Shown here one piece after another: positions 31,918 to 42,153 of a DNA stretch of 64,000 bases; the first letter of the stretch is position 1; each line of letters starts with the position of its first letter. Location of the stretch: positions 68,250,757-68,314,756 of the forward strand of contig CM077165.1 of the NCBI GenBank assembly GCA_039583875.1. The letters run 5' to 3'. Below the pieces are notes generated by a model, which saw only the letters and a program-made list of their open reading frames with translations, was not told where the DNA came from and did not search any database. The DNA comes from Platanthera guangdongensis (lineage: Eukaryota; Streptophyta; Magnoliopsida; Asparagales; Orchidaceae). The position numbers and the translations under genes were made by a program.

Positions 31918-32672
31918 CTACTGTGGATCTTGTATAGCTTCTTCAAATTTCTTTGGTTCTATTTGAGACAAAAAACTTGAATATACTACAGCATTCTGAT
32001 TTCTGCTCCTTGTCTGAACACCTTGTCTTGGATCTCCAATAATCAGCTCTACTGGATGATCTCTTAGATGCCTGTTGGCTGGAGGCATCCTTACTTCTGG
32101 TTGTACTTCTACAGCATCTTCATCATGCTGAGTTCCTTGTACTTCTTCAGCTCCTGGTACATGTAGTTCTCCCCCTGGACATAAGCCATCTTCTTCTACT
32201 TGCTGTCTTGCAGCAGGTACATCTTCTATGGTTAGCTTGTCCATCTTCTTAGTAAGACCTGTGGGGCTGCACACACTACTAGACAACTCATTGTTAATAA
32301 GTTTTGTCTCATCAAAAACTACATGCACAGACTCCTCTACAACTTGTGTAGTCAAGTTGTAGACTCTATAAGCCTTACTATTATTGCTGTACCCAACAAA
32401 CACTCCCTCTTGGGACTTGGCAGCAAACTTAGTTAAGTAAGACTTCCCATTGTTAAGTATGAAGCATTTGCAACCAAAAATCCTAAAATAGGATAGGTTT
32501 GGTTTCCTGCCTTTCACAACTTCATAGGGGGTCTTATTTAACCTTTTAGTGATGGTAGCCCTATTTATCACATGGCATGCAGTGTTAACTGCTTCAGCCC
32601 AGAAATACTCAGGCAGTGATGTATCACTAAGTAGGGTTCTACCAGCCTCTATCAAGGTTCTATTCTTCCTCT
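31918..32672 (-). pseudogene. Sirevirus-3 integrase, C-terminal part and linker
   Basis: After a one-base deletion near 32673, reading continues from the integrase catalytic Glu region into TLIEAGRTLLSDTSLPEYFWAEAV, then the conserved GCKCFILNNGKSYLTKF, a variable acidic linker (VPAARQQVEEDG) and VQTRSRNQNAV before RT. It ends at a TAG (31918-31920) where the family has Trp. Confidence 0.88.
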
Positions 32673-33605
32673 CACAATGCCATTTTGCTGAGGTGTTCTA
32701 GGTGAAGAGAATTCTTGAAATATCCCAAAGTCTTCACATAGTTTTGTCATGCTTTCAGATTGAAACTCAGTACCATGGTCACTTCTAATTTTGACCACAG
32801 TACTATTTAGTTCATTCTGAATTTGCTTGACAAAGCTGTAGAAGACACTAGGTGTTTCAGATTTCTGCCTTAAGAAGAACACCCAGGAAAACCTTGAGTA
32901 GTCATCAACAACTACAAAGGTATAGACCTTCCTACCTAAGCTGTGAACTGGCATTGGACCAAAGAGATCCATATGCAAGAGGTATAAGCACCTCACAGCA
33001 TCTTTGTTCTCAATGCTTTTAAAAGTGGATTTGGTCTGCTTGCCCTTTTGACAAGCTGAGCAAATGCCATCTTTAACACACTTAACTTGAGGACCATTCC
33101 TCACTAACTCTTTGCTAAAGAGTTTGCTAATAGTCTTGTAGTTAAGATGAGCTAGCCTCTTGTGCCACTTGACACAATGAGAGACTGTCTCATCAGCTAC
33201 AAGACAAACAGGAGAACCATTGTTCTCAATCATGATGTCTAGACAGTAGACATTCCTCTTTCTATATCCTGTCAAAATGATCTCTTGATCACTTGACCTC
33301 TTGATATGACAACCATTTTTAACAAATGAGATGTCATACCCTACATCACTTAACTGACTTATACTAATAAGGTTGTGTTTCAACCCTTTAACATAAGCCA
33401 CTTGAGTAATGGTAACAAGGTTTGAAGAAATGTTACCAAACCCTTTGATGATTCCTTTTTCAGAACCACCAAAGGTCACTTTAGGACCATTTTTGATTGG
33501 AATGTAGTCCTTCAGTAGTCCCCTTGTTCCAGTCATATGTCTGGAACATCCACTATCCAAGTACCATGTTGGGGTATGGTCACTTGGATTCACCTGCAAA
33601 ACAAA
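32673..33605 (-). pseudogene. Sirevirus-3 protease and integrase core
   Basis: In the same frame as gag, separated from it only by TAA 33606-33608; there is no ATG at its start, so it would need readthrough of the gag stop. Protease motif WYLDSGCSRHMTG lies near the start. The integrase zinc motif H-X4-H...C-X2-C (WHKRLAHLNY ... CSACQKGK) and the core (HMDLFGPM, VVVDDYSRFSWVFF, IRSDHGTEFQ, SSPRTPQQNGIV) follow. The frame is lost near 32673 just after the catalytic-Glu segment begins, by a one-base deletion. Confidence 0.9.
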
Positions 33606-35645
33606 TTAATGAACCTTAGAACCCAAAGTAAACTTGGGTCCTTGGTGATTGTTAGTTTGCAACATGACATAGCTACCTACTGGCTTTCCACCAGGTAGCT
33701 TGCTACTCCCATTGGCACTTGCATTGTGCCAACAGTCCAAGGCAAAGTGGCCAACTTTGCCACAGCACCAGCATTCAAACTTGTTGTACCTTTGCTTAGG
33801 TACAGACTTGGCTGTCTTGACTACTGCAGGCTTATTGAATGTTGGGGCTTTGCCCTTGGACTTGGACTGATCCTGAACAGTCCTAGCTGGTTTAATAAAA
33901 CCCAATCCAGCCTTTCCTTTATGATGAACAAATTCATCAATCAAGGGTAGCACTGATTTAGGTTTTGAAAACCTAGCAACTAGCTCTCTTTCCTTCTGAA
34001 GATTGATCTCCAGTCTCTTAATTTGATCATTTTTATAGGTGATAGTTCCCATCTGAATCACAGTAATGTGTTTCAGCCTGGCTACCTCATTGAGCTTTTG
34101 ATCAAATTTCTTCTCAAAATCTGTTGCAGCTGCCTTGAGATCAGCAATCTCCTTGGCCTGATTTTTTGCTAGGGTCTTGCTTTTCTTATAGGCTTGCAAC
34201 AGTACTTTATATTCATCTAAGAGCTGATGAATATCTCCCTCAGATTCAGAAACACTTCCATCACTTGATGAAGATGAATCTGACTCTGAACTAGAACTGG
34301 AATCTGAACTTTGAGTTGGACTTTGTACCTGACTAGGTCCTGGCTGCTCCAGGATTCTGGTACTTTCAGTCAATGCCATCAGTGATTGGCACTGACACTC
34401 TTCTTGTTCATAGATTGATTCCATGATCTGCATAAACTCTTCTTCTTCTTCAGCAAATAGCCCTATGTAGGCTTCAGCATCTGTCTCAGTGTCTGAAGAA
34501 GAAATGTCTGAAAGAGTCTTCTCATTCTTTGCAACAAAGGACTTCTCCTTCTTTCCTTTGAAGTGAGTCTTCTTTTTGTCACTGGATTCTTTTCTTCTCT
34601 CAGGACAATCTGCAATTACATGACCCTGTCTATTGCAGCAGTAACACACTATCTTAGACCCAGTTGCCTTGCTAGTCTTTGTCTTTTTCTTGTCCTTCTT
34701 TGAAGGCTTCTTCTCCTGATACTGGACTTCTTTCCCTTTGGAAAATGAAGGTCTGGACCTCCACTGTTTCTTCTTCAGGAATTTCTGAAAATGTCTGGTA
34801 AATGCAGCAAAGTCTTCATCACTTTCACTGCTTGTAGACTTTGTGCTAACAGACTCATCAGATTCTGATTCAACTACCTCTGGAGGAGGAGTTGATGACT
34901 TAGTCCTGCTCTTTCTAGGTACTTCTGACTTGAAGGCAACAGTCCTTTCCCTGTGCTCAGTCCTTGTTGATCTTTCCTCCTCTTTTCTCACAGACAGCTG
35001 CATCTCATAAGACAACAACTTGCCAAACAGTGTGGGAGGAGGAATTTCTCCCAACTTTGCCATTTCTCTGATGGCACAGATCTTGGTGTCCCAATCTTTG
35101 GTTAGGGACCTTAAGAACTTATCATTCAATTCATAGTTAGTGAACTCTCTTCCATAGGACATGAGTTCATTAACAATTCTATAGAACTTCTTGTAGCATT
35201 CAGTGATGCTATCTCCTCTTCCTTGCCTAAAGCTCTCATACTCTTGATTAAGCAAGGACTTCCTATCTTGCCTAACTTCTTCAGAACCTTCCATATAGAC
35301 AATGAGGGTATCCCACATTTCTTTTGCTGTTTTACAGTGAATTAAGTTCTGAAAAGTGGCATCATCAATGGCACTTACTATTATGTTTTGTGCCCTCTTG
35401 TCCATAGTGGCTAGGACAATTTCATCCTTGGTCATCTCAGAGAAATCCTTTGGAGTCCTCTGATTTGCATCCAATACTGAGACCTTCATGGGCACATATG
35501 GCCCCTCTTTGACTGTGATGTAGATTCTAGGGTCAGAGGCCTCCATAAATAGCCTAACCCTTTCTTTCCAGATTCCAAAAATCTCCTTCCTGCATATGGG
35601 TAACTTCATGGAACCCAACTCTTTGTGATTCTCATAAGAACCCAT
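33606..35645 (-). CDS. Sirevirus-3 Gag, 679 aa, intact
   Basis: ATG at 35643-35645, stop TAA 33606-33608. Residues about 60-230 are the copia Gag capsid domain (DTLIVYMEGSEEVRQDRKSLL, LRSLTKDWDTKICAIREM). Two zinc knuckles of C-X2-C-X4-H-X4-C type are complete: residues 334/337/342/347 and 625/628/633/638. Between them lie an acidic Ser-rich stretch (about 380-465) and a coiled-coil-like stretch (about 475-560). The long C-terminal extension with a second knuckle is characteristic of Sireviruses. It would assemble cytoplasmic virus-like particles and package the element RNA. Confidence 0.93.
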   Translation of the reverse strand: MGSYENHKELGSMKLPICRKEIFGIWKERVRLFMEASDPRIYITVKEGPYVPMKVSVLDANQRTPKDFSEMTKDEIVLATMDKRAQNIIVSAIDDATFQNLIHCKTAKEMWDTLIVYMEGSEEVRQDRKSLLNQEYESFRQGRGDSITECYKKFYRIVNELMSYGREFTNYELNDKFLRSLTKDWDTKICAIREMAKLGEIPPPTLFGKLLSYEMQLSVRKEEERSTRTEHRERTVAFKSEVPRKSRTKSSTPPPEVVESESDESVSTKSTSSESDEDFAAFTRHFQKFLKKKQWRSRPSFSKGKEVQYQEKKPSKKDKKKTKTSKATGSKIVCYCCNRQGHVIADCPERRKESSDKKKTHFKGKKEKSFVAKNEKTLSDISSSDTETDAEAYIGLFAEEEEEFMQIMESIYEQEECQCQSLMALTESTRILEQPGPSQVQSPTQSSDSSSSSESDSSSSSDGSVSESEGDIHQLLDEYKVLLQAYKKSKTLAKNQAKEIADLKAAATDFEKKFDQKLNEVARLKHITVIQMGTITYKNDQIKRLEINLQKERELVARFSKPKSVLPLIDEFVHHKGKAGLGFIKPARTVQDQSKSKGKAPTFNKPAVVKTAKSVPKQRYNKFECWCCGKVGHFALDCWHNASANGSSKLPGGKPVGSYVMLQTNNHQGPKFTLGSKVH

Positions 35646-35745
35646 GTTTCTTGAAGTTCTTGAATTTCTTGAATCTGTTTTCTGACTTAGACTGTTTCTG
35701 CCAAACAGGATCTCCTTAGACTGTTAGTCCTTGTTTTGAGCAACC

Positions 35746-35761
35746 TGGCTCTGATACCACT
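35746..35761 (-). other. Sirevirus-3 primer binding site (initiator Met tRNA)
   Basis: The + strand ctggctctgataccac reads GTGGTATCAGAGCCAG on the element strand: a full TGGTATCAGAGCC match next to the LTR end. The 100 bp between it and the gag ATG are the untranslated leader. Confidence 0.9.
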
Positions 35762-37889
35762 TGAAAGATATGGTACCTAAACACCTAGAGGGGGGGGGGG
35801 GTGAATAGGTGACCTAAACCTTTTTAAGACTTTGTTGGCAGCAAAACAGTTATCTCACAGATTTCTACAGCTAACAGCAATAACAAAATATAAACTGATA
35901 ATCCACAGCACAGCACAGCACAGCAGACACACAAATTTATAGTGGTTCCCCAATCTTTGGGTACATCCACTTTCCCCCTTCGCCTATCTAGCAGTGTACT
36001 AGATTCGGCCAAACTTCTCCACTATCTCAGAACCCAACTAGGTTCCTACACCTCAGGCCCAAAGCCTTACACTCAGCCACCAAGGCCTACACTCAGCCAC
36101 CCAGGCCTACACTCAGCCAATCAAGGCCTACACTCAGCCAATTAAGGCCTACACTCAGAGTTCTTCAACTCCTACACTCAGGCAACCAAGCCCTACCCTC
36201 AGCCTTTATAAAATAGGCTTACAATTCACTCAGATCCAATGGATCCTACAAGTTAAAATTGAATTACAATAACTAACTCTACAACTCAGAAAATAAGAGA
36301 GAAGTTGAGAGTTTCTTGAAGAGTTCTTGGAAGAACTCAGCTAGATCCAAACTGACTTAGCTTTCTTCAAAGCTTCTTGAGTAGAACTGAATTAGTCTGA
36401 ATCCTCTGCAGTTGATCCTTGACCTCTGCTTCTTGAGATCCAGATGATTCTGAATCCTTCTTCTCAGCCTTAGTTCCAAGGACTGAATTCTTGATTGGAG
36501 CTCTCTCTCTCCAACTTCTTAGATCTGCTGTGGGACAGCAAGATCTTCTTGTGTTGATACCCTGTGTATCACTTTTCTGATTACTTGAATAATCTGATCT
36601 ATTACTTCAAATAGCTTCAACAACTACTTGTCAACTTATCAACCTGTTTCTGTAAACAGTCTGTGCCTATTTATAGGCCTTCTTCATGGTAACCGGCTGG
36701 TCCGGTTCATAACAGACTTCTGACTTCCCTGACAGTTGCTGTAGACTGGCTGGATCGGCAGCTGTCATGTCAACCAGTCACTTCTTGAAATTCTCTAACT
36801 GTCAGATAGTGTTGAGACTTTCTGTTCTTAAGTGTCGACACTTATAGGCTAAGTGTCGACACATGTTGTGTAAGTGTCGACACAAGTCTACAAGGTGTCG
36901 ACACAACTCCTTGTATGTCTCGACACAGATTCTTCTTCAAGTGTCGACACTGAAATCAAGTGTCGACACAAGTACTTGATCTTCTGTAACTTGTTGAATT
37001 CTTCTAAGTGTCGACACATCTCCTTTGTGTCGACACATCTTCATGTGTTGAAACTGTCAAGTGTCGACACTGCTTCTTGGTGTCGACACAAGTCTTCAAT
37101 TTTGTTTCTTCAGCTAAGTGTCGACACAACTCCTTAGTGTCGACACTTGTACTTAGAATATTTAGTAAACTTTTCTGTTCTCTGCTAAGTGTCGACACAG
37201 CTCCTTGTGTCGACACTTTCTTCAAGTGTAGAGTCTTCAACTAAGTGTCGACACATTGTGCTGGGTGTCGACACTTTCTTCAAGTGTTGACTCTTCTGGT
37301 TGTGTGTCGACACATTGTGCTGAGTGTCGACACATACTTCAAGTGTTGACTCCTTTGAGTGTGTGTCGACACATTGTGCTGAGTGTCGACACATTCTTCA
37401 TATGTTGACTCTACTGATTGAGTGTCGACACATTGTGTTGAGTGTCGACACTTGTCCTTAGTCTCTGCAGAATTTTGCTGAGTGTCGACACAACTCCAAG
37501 TGTCGACACTTTCTGATGTAGACTCAGCTCTTCTAGGTGTCGACACTTCTGCTAAGTGTCGACACAGCTTTCCTGCATTCTTCTTCACTGAGTGTCGACA
37601 CAGCTCCAAGTGTCGACACTTTCTGTCTGGTGTCGACTCTTCTTCTCAGGTGTCGACACAATTACTCCAAGTGTCGACACTGCTTGTCTGGGTGTCGACA
37701 CAAGCTTTCTTAAGTGTTGACACTTTCCCTCTGGGTGTCGACACATGGACTTAGAAACTTTTAGCTTCAGTCTAGTGAATACCTAACCTGCACAAGTAAC
37801 TCAAACAAACATCAAATACATTATGATGTATATCATTGAGTTAGGTGAGGCTTCTTCAAATCAGGTACATTTGACCAATGTACCCAACA
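35762..37889 (-). mobile_element. Sirevirus-3 5' LTR
   Basis: 2,128 bp, near-identical to the LTR at 24647-26773. Palindrome array at 36833-37750, TATA box (CTATAAATAG) at 36667-36676, C12 run near the primer site (35790-35801 as G). Relative to the 3' LTR I see about nine substitutions, for example at the agctttcttc/agcttccttc and ctactg/ctgctg sites. Confidence 0.93.
36833..37750. repeat. GTGTCGACAC palindrome array in Sirevirus-3 U3 (5' LTR)
   Basis: Same array as at 25717-26636, copied in the 5' LTR, with matching positions of intact and decayed units. In the element's own direction it lies between the LTR start and the TATA box, the place for an enhancer. Confidence 0.92.
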
Positions 37890-38894
37890 CAAATGTTGCG
37901 AAAATTCTGCCAGAGTCATTGGCGGCCATCTGTTATCATCTTCTGCACTTTCCAAGAAATGTTTTCATCATTAAGAGCTGGGGCCCACACACAACAAAGA
38001 GCCGTTGATTCAGGAGTACATGGAAAGCGTGTGCTGAATGACTAAATCTCAGCCATCAATCCTAGTGGTGGGACCCACTGCTCAATTGGCCTTCAGAGAA
38101 TAAAAAAGAATCAAATAGGCCACAACAAGAAATCGATTCATTATCTAGGTTTTCCAAAAAATGAAAAGTGTGTCCGAACTTCATCTTCTTCCTCACCATT
38201 TTCGTCGAGCCTGAAGAAGTTGTTCTGCACAGAGAACGTTGCTTGGGAAATAGATAGCTGAAGCAATCCCCATATGCAACAGCAGGATCAGAAGCTATTC
38301 TGAGAAAGCAGATCAACAAGCTCTTCAGGGAAAAGAAATCTATTGAAGGAAGATTCAACTGTCAACTTTATTATCTTCAACAACAGCAACTTGGACTGAT
38401 ATCTGCTCAGTCCAGGAATTAGTAGACACAAAGATCTTGCTCTGGTGTCTATTCTAATCTCTTTATTTCTTCTTCTGTAAAGATTCTTGGTGAATGTGGA
38501 GTTGTAAGCCTGTATTATAAAGGCTGAGGTCTTAGTGACCTGTGTTTGGCTTTGTGCCGGGTGATAGGTCTTTGTGACATGGGTTTGGCTTAGTGCCTAA
38601 GTTGTAGGTCTGTATGACCCGTGTCGTCCTGCGGGATCTGCGCTGTAAGCTATTATGTAGCTGAGTTCTGGAGGGAGAGCCAAATCTAACACACTGTTAG
38701 ATAGGCGCAGAGGGACAGTGGATGTACCCAAGATTGGGGAACCACTATAAAATTGCTGTGTCGTTTGTGAATGTTCTCGAAAGCTGATAACTAACCCAAT
38801 CAACATGCACAAAAATCTGATAACAAGTTAGAAAATTTAAATGGAGACTAAAACCTATTCACCACCTCTAGGTGTTTAGCTAACCTTGAAAACA
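37890..38894 (+). mobile_element. Old Sirevirus 3' LTR, piece 4 of 4
   Basis: Begins with the right copy of CAAAT. It holds the R-U5 half of a Sirevirus LTR on the + strand: ggatgtacccaagattgggg and accactataaaattg near 38720-38755, and acctattcaccacctctagg near 38853-38871, which match the reverse complement of 24661-24850. The C tract of intact Sireviruses is reduced to a few bases. The end is uncertain, between 38879 and 38894. Confidence 0.75.
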
Positions 38895-38933
38895 AGATTT
38901 TTACCGGGCATGCCCTGGGAAGTTCAAGGTTAA
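38880..38933. repeat. Inverted repeat with an internal palindrome
   Basis: ctaaccttgaa (38880-38890) pairs with ttcaaggtta (about 38923-38932). The loop contains the palindrome gggcatgccc (about 38905-38914). It lies at the end of the old LTR. Purpose unknown. Confidence 0.6.
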
Positions 38934-39131
38934 CCCTAAACTGTAGGAATAAGCGGATTAAAAGAGTAACCTTTAATAAACTACCGACACGAACACTCAC
39001 CCCATTATTTTGAGGGAATAGTTGGTATAGATTCACAAGTTGTGGGTTCAGTGTTTGATAGAAAGATGGTTTAAGTTTGGAGAGCCGATGGCTTGGGAGC
39101 TCTTTTTAGCATGAGTTCATGTGTGATGCGT
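38895..39131. other. Unassigned flank of the old Sirevirus
   Basis: 237 bp between the old LTR and Gypsy-5. No ORF, no repeat shared with the rest of the window and no family I recognise. It is the only stretch that may be original target DNA. Confidence 0.5.
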
Positions 39132-40479
39132 TGTAACGGCAAGTGTACTGGTCCGCACAAGTAATATAAAATGGGATGTCCCCAAGTATCGATCTCTTCA
39201 AGGAACATAGTAAGGGGGGAGTTAATATAGAGGAGGACTTGAGATTGAAGTCCTTTGGACGGAGTTAAGTAATGGGGGTTATGGTATGTTGCGGAAAAGG
39301 AAAATAAAATACTATAAACTAATCCTATGCAACGCCGCTATGCGATGCTTCGCCAGGCGGGATGGAAGAGTACACGGGCCGCTATGCACCGAATCGCTGG
39401 GCGGATGGACGAGTAGGCAAGCGTAAGAACCAGGATTTGAGGGTCATAAGCACCTCTTCACTGCGCACGCTTCTAGCAATTGCTAGAACGAGAAGAATAG
39501 ATGAATAGTGGATGGAAAATACGGGCGCAACTCAAGCAACTTAAGCGTAAACAATACAAGCTCATATAGACATGAAAATAATAAAGTTTACAACTAAGAG
39601 CACATCATCAACACAAAAGTTCTAACAACACATAAACAATAATAAATTAAGAACAAGTCAAGAGATCGACCGAATCTGAAGTCTCGTCGAGGGATCGCGG
39701 AAGGAATCGTCGGGTTGTCAATCCACGTACAAGCTCGGTCCTCGACTACATCCGGAGTAGAGAAGGGCTGTCACTAACTCCCAAGGGACCCGTCATCTTC
39801 GTGTCACGATCCGGAAGAAAGTTGCAAGCTTCCCTTCGCTTGTTAGCTATGGCGTCGAAGCTTGAAATAGAGCTTAGAAGATGAAGGAGAAGGACGAGAG
39901 CAAGCACCGGCAAGGTATAGGCTTCGCGAGCATGGCCAAAGCTTCTCCTTCCTCCTCCTCCTTCTTCCTCTCTCTAGGTTTTAGAAAGATGAAGGACAAA
40001 GCTCAAATGAGCTTTTCCAACTCATTTCCCGGCCTTAAAGACACAGGGAGGAAGCTCAGCTATTGGATCCCAACTGAAGGAAATGAACGGCCACGATTTT
40101 GCCACAAAATCATATTTTTTGCCTGACACGGCCTGTGACACGCCCGTGTTCCAGGCTGTGTACCTCAAGCGGTGCTCAACCGACTTATCCAGTCTAGTAC
40201 ACGCTCATGTGACATGCCCGTATTAAGGGTCGTGTCACCTAACACGCCTTCAGACACGCCCGTGTCTATGGCCGTGTTCTTCAGGCTGCTCACAAAACAA
40301 AATCAACCCGAGCGGGACACGACCAGAACACGCCCGTGTCACAGGCCGTGTACCCTAAGACACAGCCGTGTCCTGCCCGTGTTCACCAGGCCTCAATGCC
40401 TTGGGCACATCCCGAAAAGGACACGGCCTGTGACACACCCGTGTCCCAGGCCGTGTGCCCATACATGACACTAGATATG
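39132..40479 (-). mobile_element. Gypsy-5 3' LTR, part holding R-U5 and part of U3
   Basis: On + coordinates it begins TGTAACGGCAAGTGTACTGG, the reverse complement of a common plant gypsy LTR end (...TACACTTGCCGTTACA). It contains an approximate 44-bp tandem duplication near 39350-39420 (gccgctatgc...gggcggatgg) and the GACACGCCCGTG cluster from 40120. The 81-codon ORF at 39881-40126 has no recognisable feature. Confidence 0.75.
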
Positions 40480-42153
40480 TGTTAAATTTTCTCAACGTGG
40501 TCAGCAAGATAGCCCAAACGCCAAATTAATATCTTCGGAACTACCCAGTTCGCACGTTGAACCAGCGGAAACCAAGGACTAGAGGTACAAAGGTAAATCC
40601 CAACAAACAATGGAAGAACAAGCAGGTCTTTTATTCATTCACTTCTTTATAATGCGAGGCATACATAGCGAGACATGATTTCGCTAGTATCACAGCTGTA
40701 AACAGAAAGCACCAAAAAACAAGCCGGGCGGACATCACCCGAGTCCGCCGAGACCGCGAGGTCACCGAGGCCGCCGAGTCCGCTGAGCTCACCCAAGCTT
40801 AGCTGCAATCCGCCGAATAGAACCGAGTCCGCCGAAGCCGCGAGGCCGCGCGGACACACCGTTATTCGCCTCCTGCTGAACTTGAACTGAGGAACACCCC
40901 TACCCGCCTGAAACCGGCGGATAGGTTATTGAAGCTGGCAAAGATGAAACAGAACTGACAAGCCGCAGAGCGACCTCCTGCTGAGTCCGCAGAGACCGCA
41001 CACTTCCAAGCACTTGACCGAAGTCACAGCCAAACTCCTGGCTCCTTGAAGCTATCCGCGCGACCTGCACACAACAAACCGTCAGCCTGAAACAATCCGC
41101 GCGGACTGACAAACACAGACCGCAGCTCCTTGCACACCCCAACTTACTGTTCACTCTCGTTACTGTAGATATGCCAGGGGGGTCCTATTTATAGGTGAGG
41201 TGAGGAGTGTGGTCACCGCCCTAGAGATAGCGTCACCACCCCAGCCCGCACGATAGCAAAAACACCGTCCACCGAGTCCGCATGGACTTAGCCGGATACC
41301 AAGGAAAACTGCCAGGAGCTAGGCATACAATGGCGAACCCTTCTCCAGTCTGCCTGAGCTATGCGGACAAGGCGTCAGCCCGCAAAGCTCCAACCACTGC
41401 AAGACAGCAACACCCTTCAATGGCAGTCCGCACCAACCCGAGGCAGTCCGCAAGACTCACACCTCAATCCGCCACAAGTCCACGACCAAAAGAAGACAGC
41501 AACAGTCCGCCCGGTCACAGCGGACTTGGCGGATACCGCGGACACCATGGCCTTGGCACAAAGTGTGACCAAGTCCAAAACCATCAAGAGCCAAAGCGAG
41601 CATGGCGGACACAAACTCCCGTCCGCCAAACACCCAAGCACAGACCGCCAAGAGTGCGCGAGCTCCTCGCACTTCTGTCCAACGCAGCAGCCAACCGCGG
41701 ACTCCAAAACACAGTCCGCCAAACGACCTCCACAGTAAATCGCCAGCTGTGCCACCAGAGCTCGACAAGGCCTCAGCCAAGCTCTATGCTCAGTCCGCAA
41801 CAGCCCACACCGCGGACACACCAGTCCGCAAGCTTCCCGCGGACACGAGCCAACCAGCCTATCAGCACAAGCTTGCACCCGCGGCCACTGAGCAATGCAC
41901 CAGTCCGCCACCTTCATCCGCTCAGTCCGCTCCTTGGCAAAGCCAAATAGCAAACACCCTATCTGCAGACACCAGGCCGCATAGTCCACAGACTCAACCC
42001 GTGCAAACCGCCCAGAAGAACAACTGGCTTCCCACTAGACCTTCCACCAGGCCGCACATCTCAGTCCGCCCAGTCCGCCTAGTCCGCCAACGTTGACCGC
42101 CCCAGGCCGCCCGGCCTGTCCTGTCACCCACTTCCACTTCACAAATTTCAACA
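40480..42153 (-). mobile_element. Copia-4 3' LTR
   Basis: TGTTAAATTTTCTC to CAAATTTCAACA on the + strand. U3 is packed with the hexamer gtccgc/gcggac and ccgcc variants, dozens in about 1.4 kb, which keeps long frames open on both strands (for example 41282-41950 and 41417-41989). None of these ORFs resembles a known protein. Confidence 0.92.

Larger units (their letters stand above)
24647..37889 (-). mobile_element. Sirevirus-3: young Ty1/copia Sirevirus with an extra ORF
   Basis: Element order on the minus strand: 5' LTR 37889-35762, primer site, gag 35645-33606, pol 33605-30434, spacer with promoter-like structure 30433-29920, extra ORF 29919-27076, polypurine tract, 3' LTR 26773-24647. 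The domain order PR-IN-RT-RH identifies Ty1/copia. The long two-knuckle Gag, the extra 3' ORF and the LTR with a G/C tract identify the Sirevirus (SIRE/Maximus) clade. By eye the 2.13-kb LTRs differ at about nine substitutions and one homopolymer length, so the insertion is recent. Gag and the extra ORF are intact; pol has two frameshifts and two stops. Confidence 0.95.

Noticed and set aside
38895..39131. Host gene fragment
   Set aside because: No ORF, splice pattern or recognisable motif in 237 bp; left unassigned.
39881..40126. 81-codon ORF as a gene
   Set aside because: It is inside the Gypsy-5 LTR, without similarity to any protein I know.
41282..42096. ORFs of 164-266 codons in the Copia-4 LTRs (also 47161-47975)
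   Set aside because: They lie wholly inside LTRs, on both strands and in several frames, and follow from the GC-rich hexamer repeats that contain no stops.
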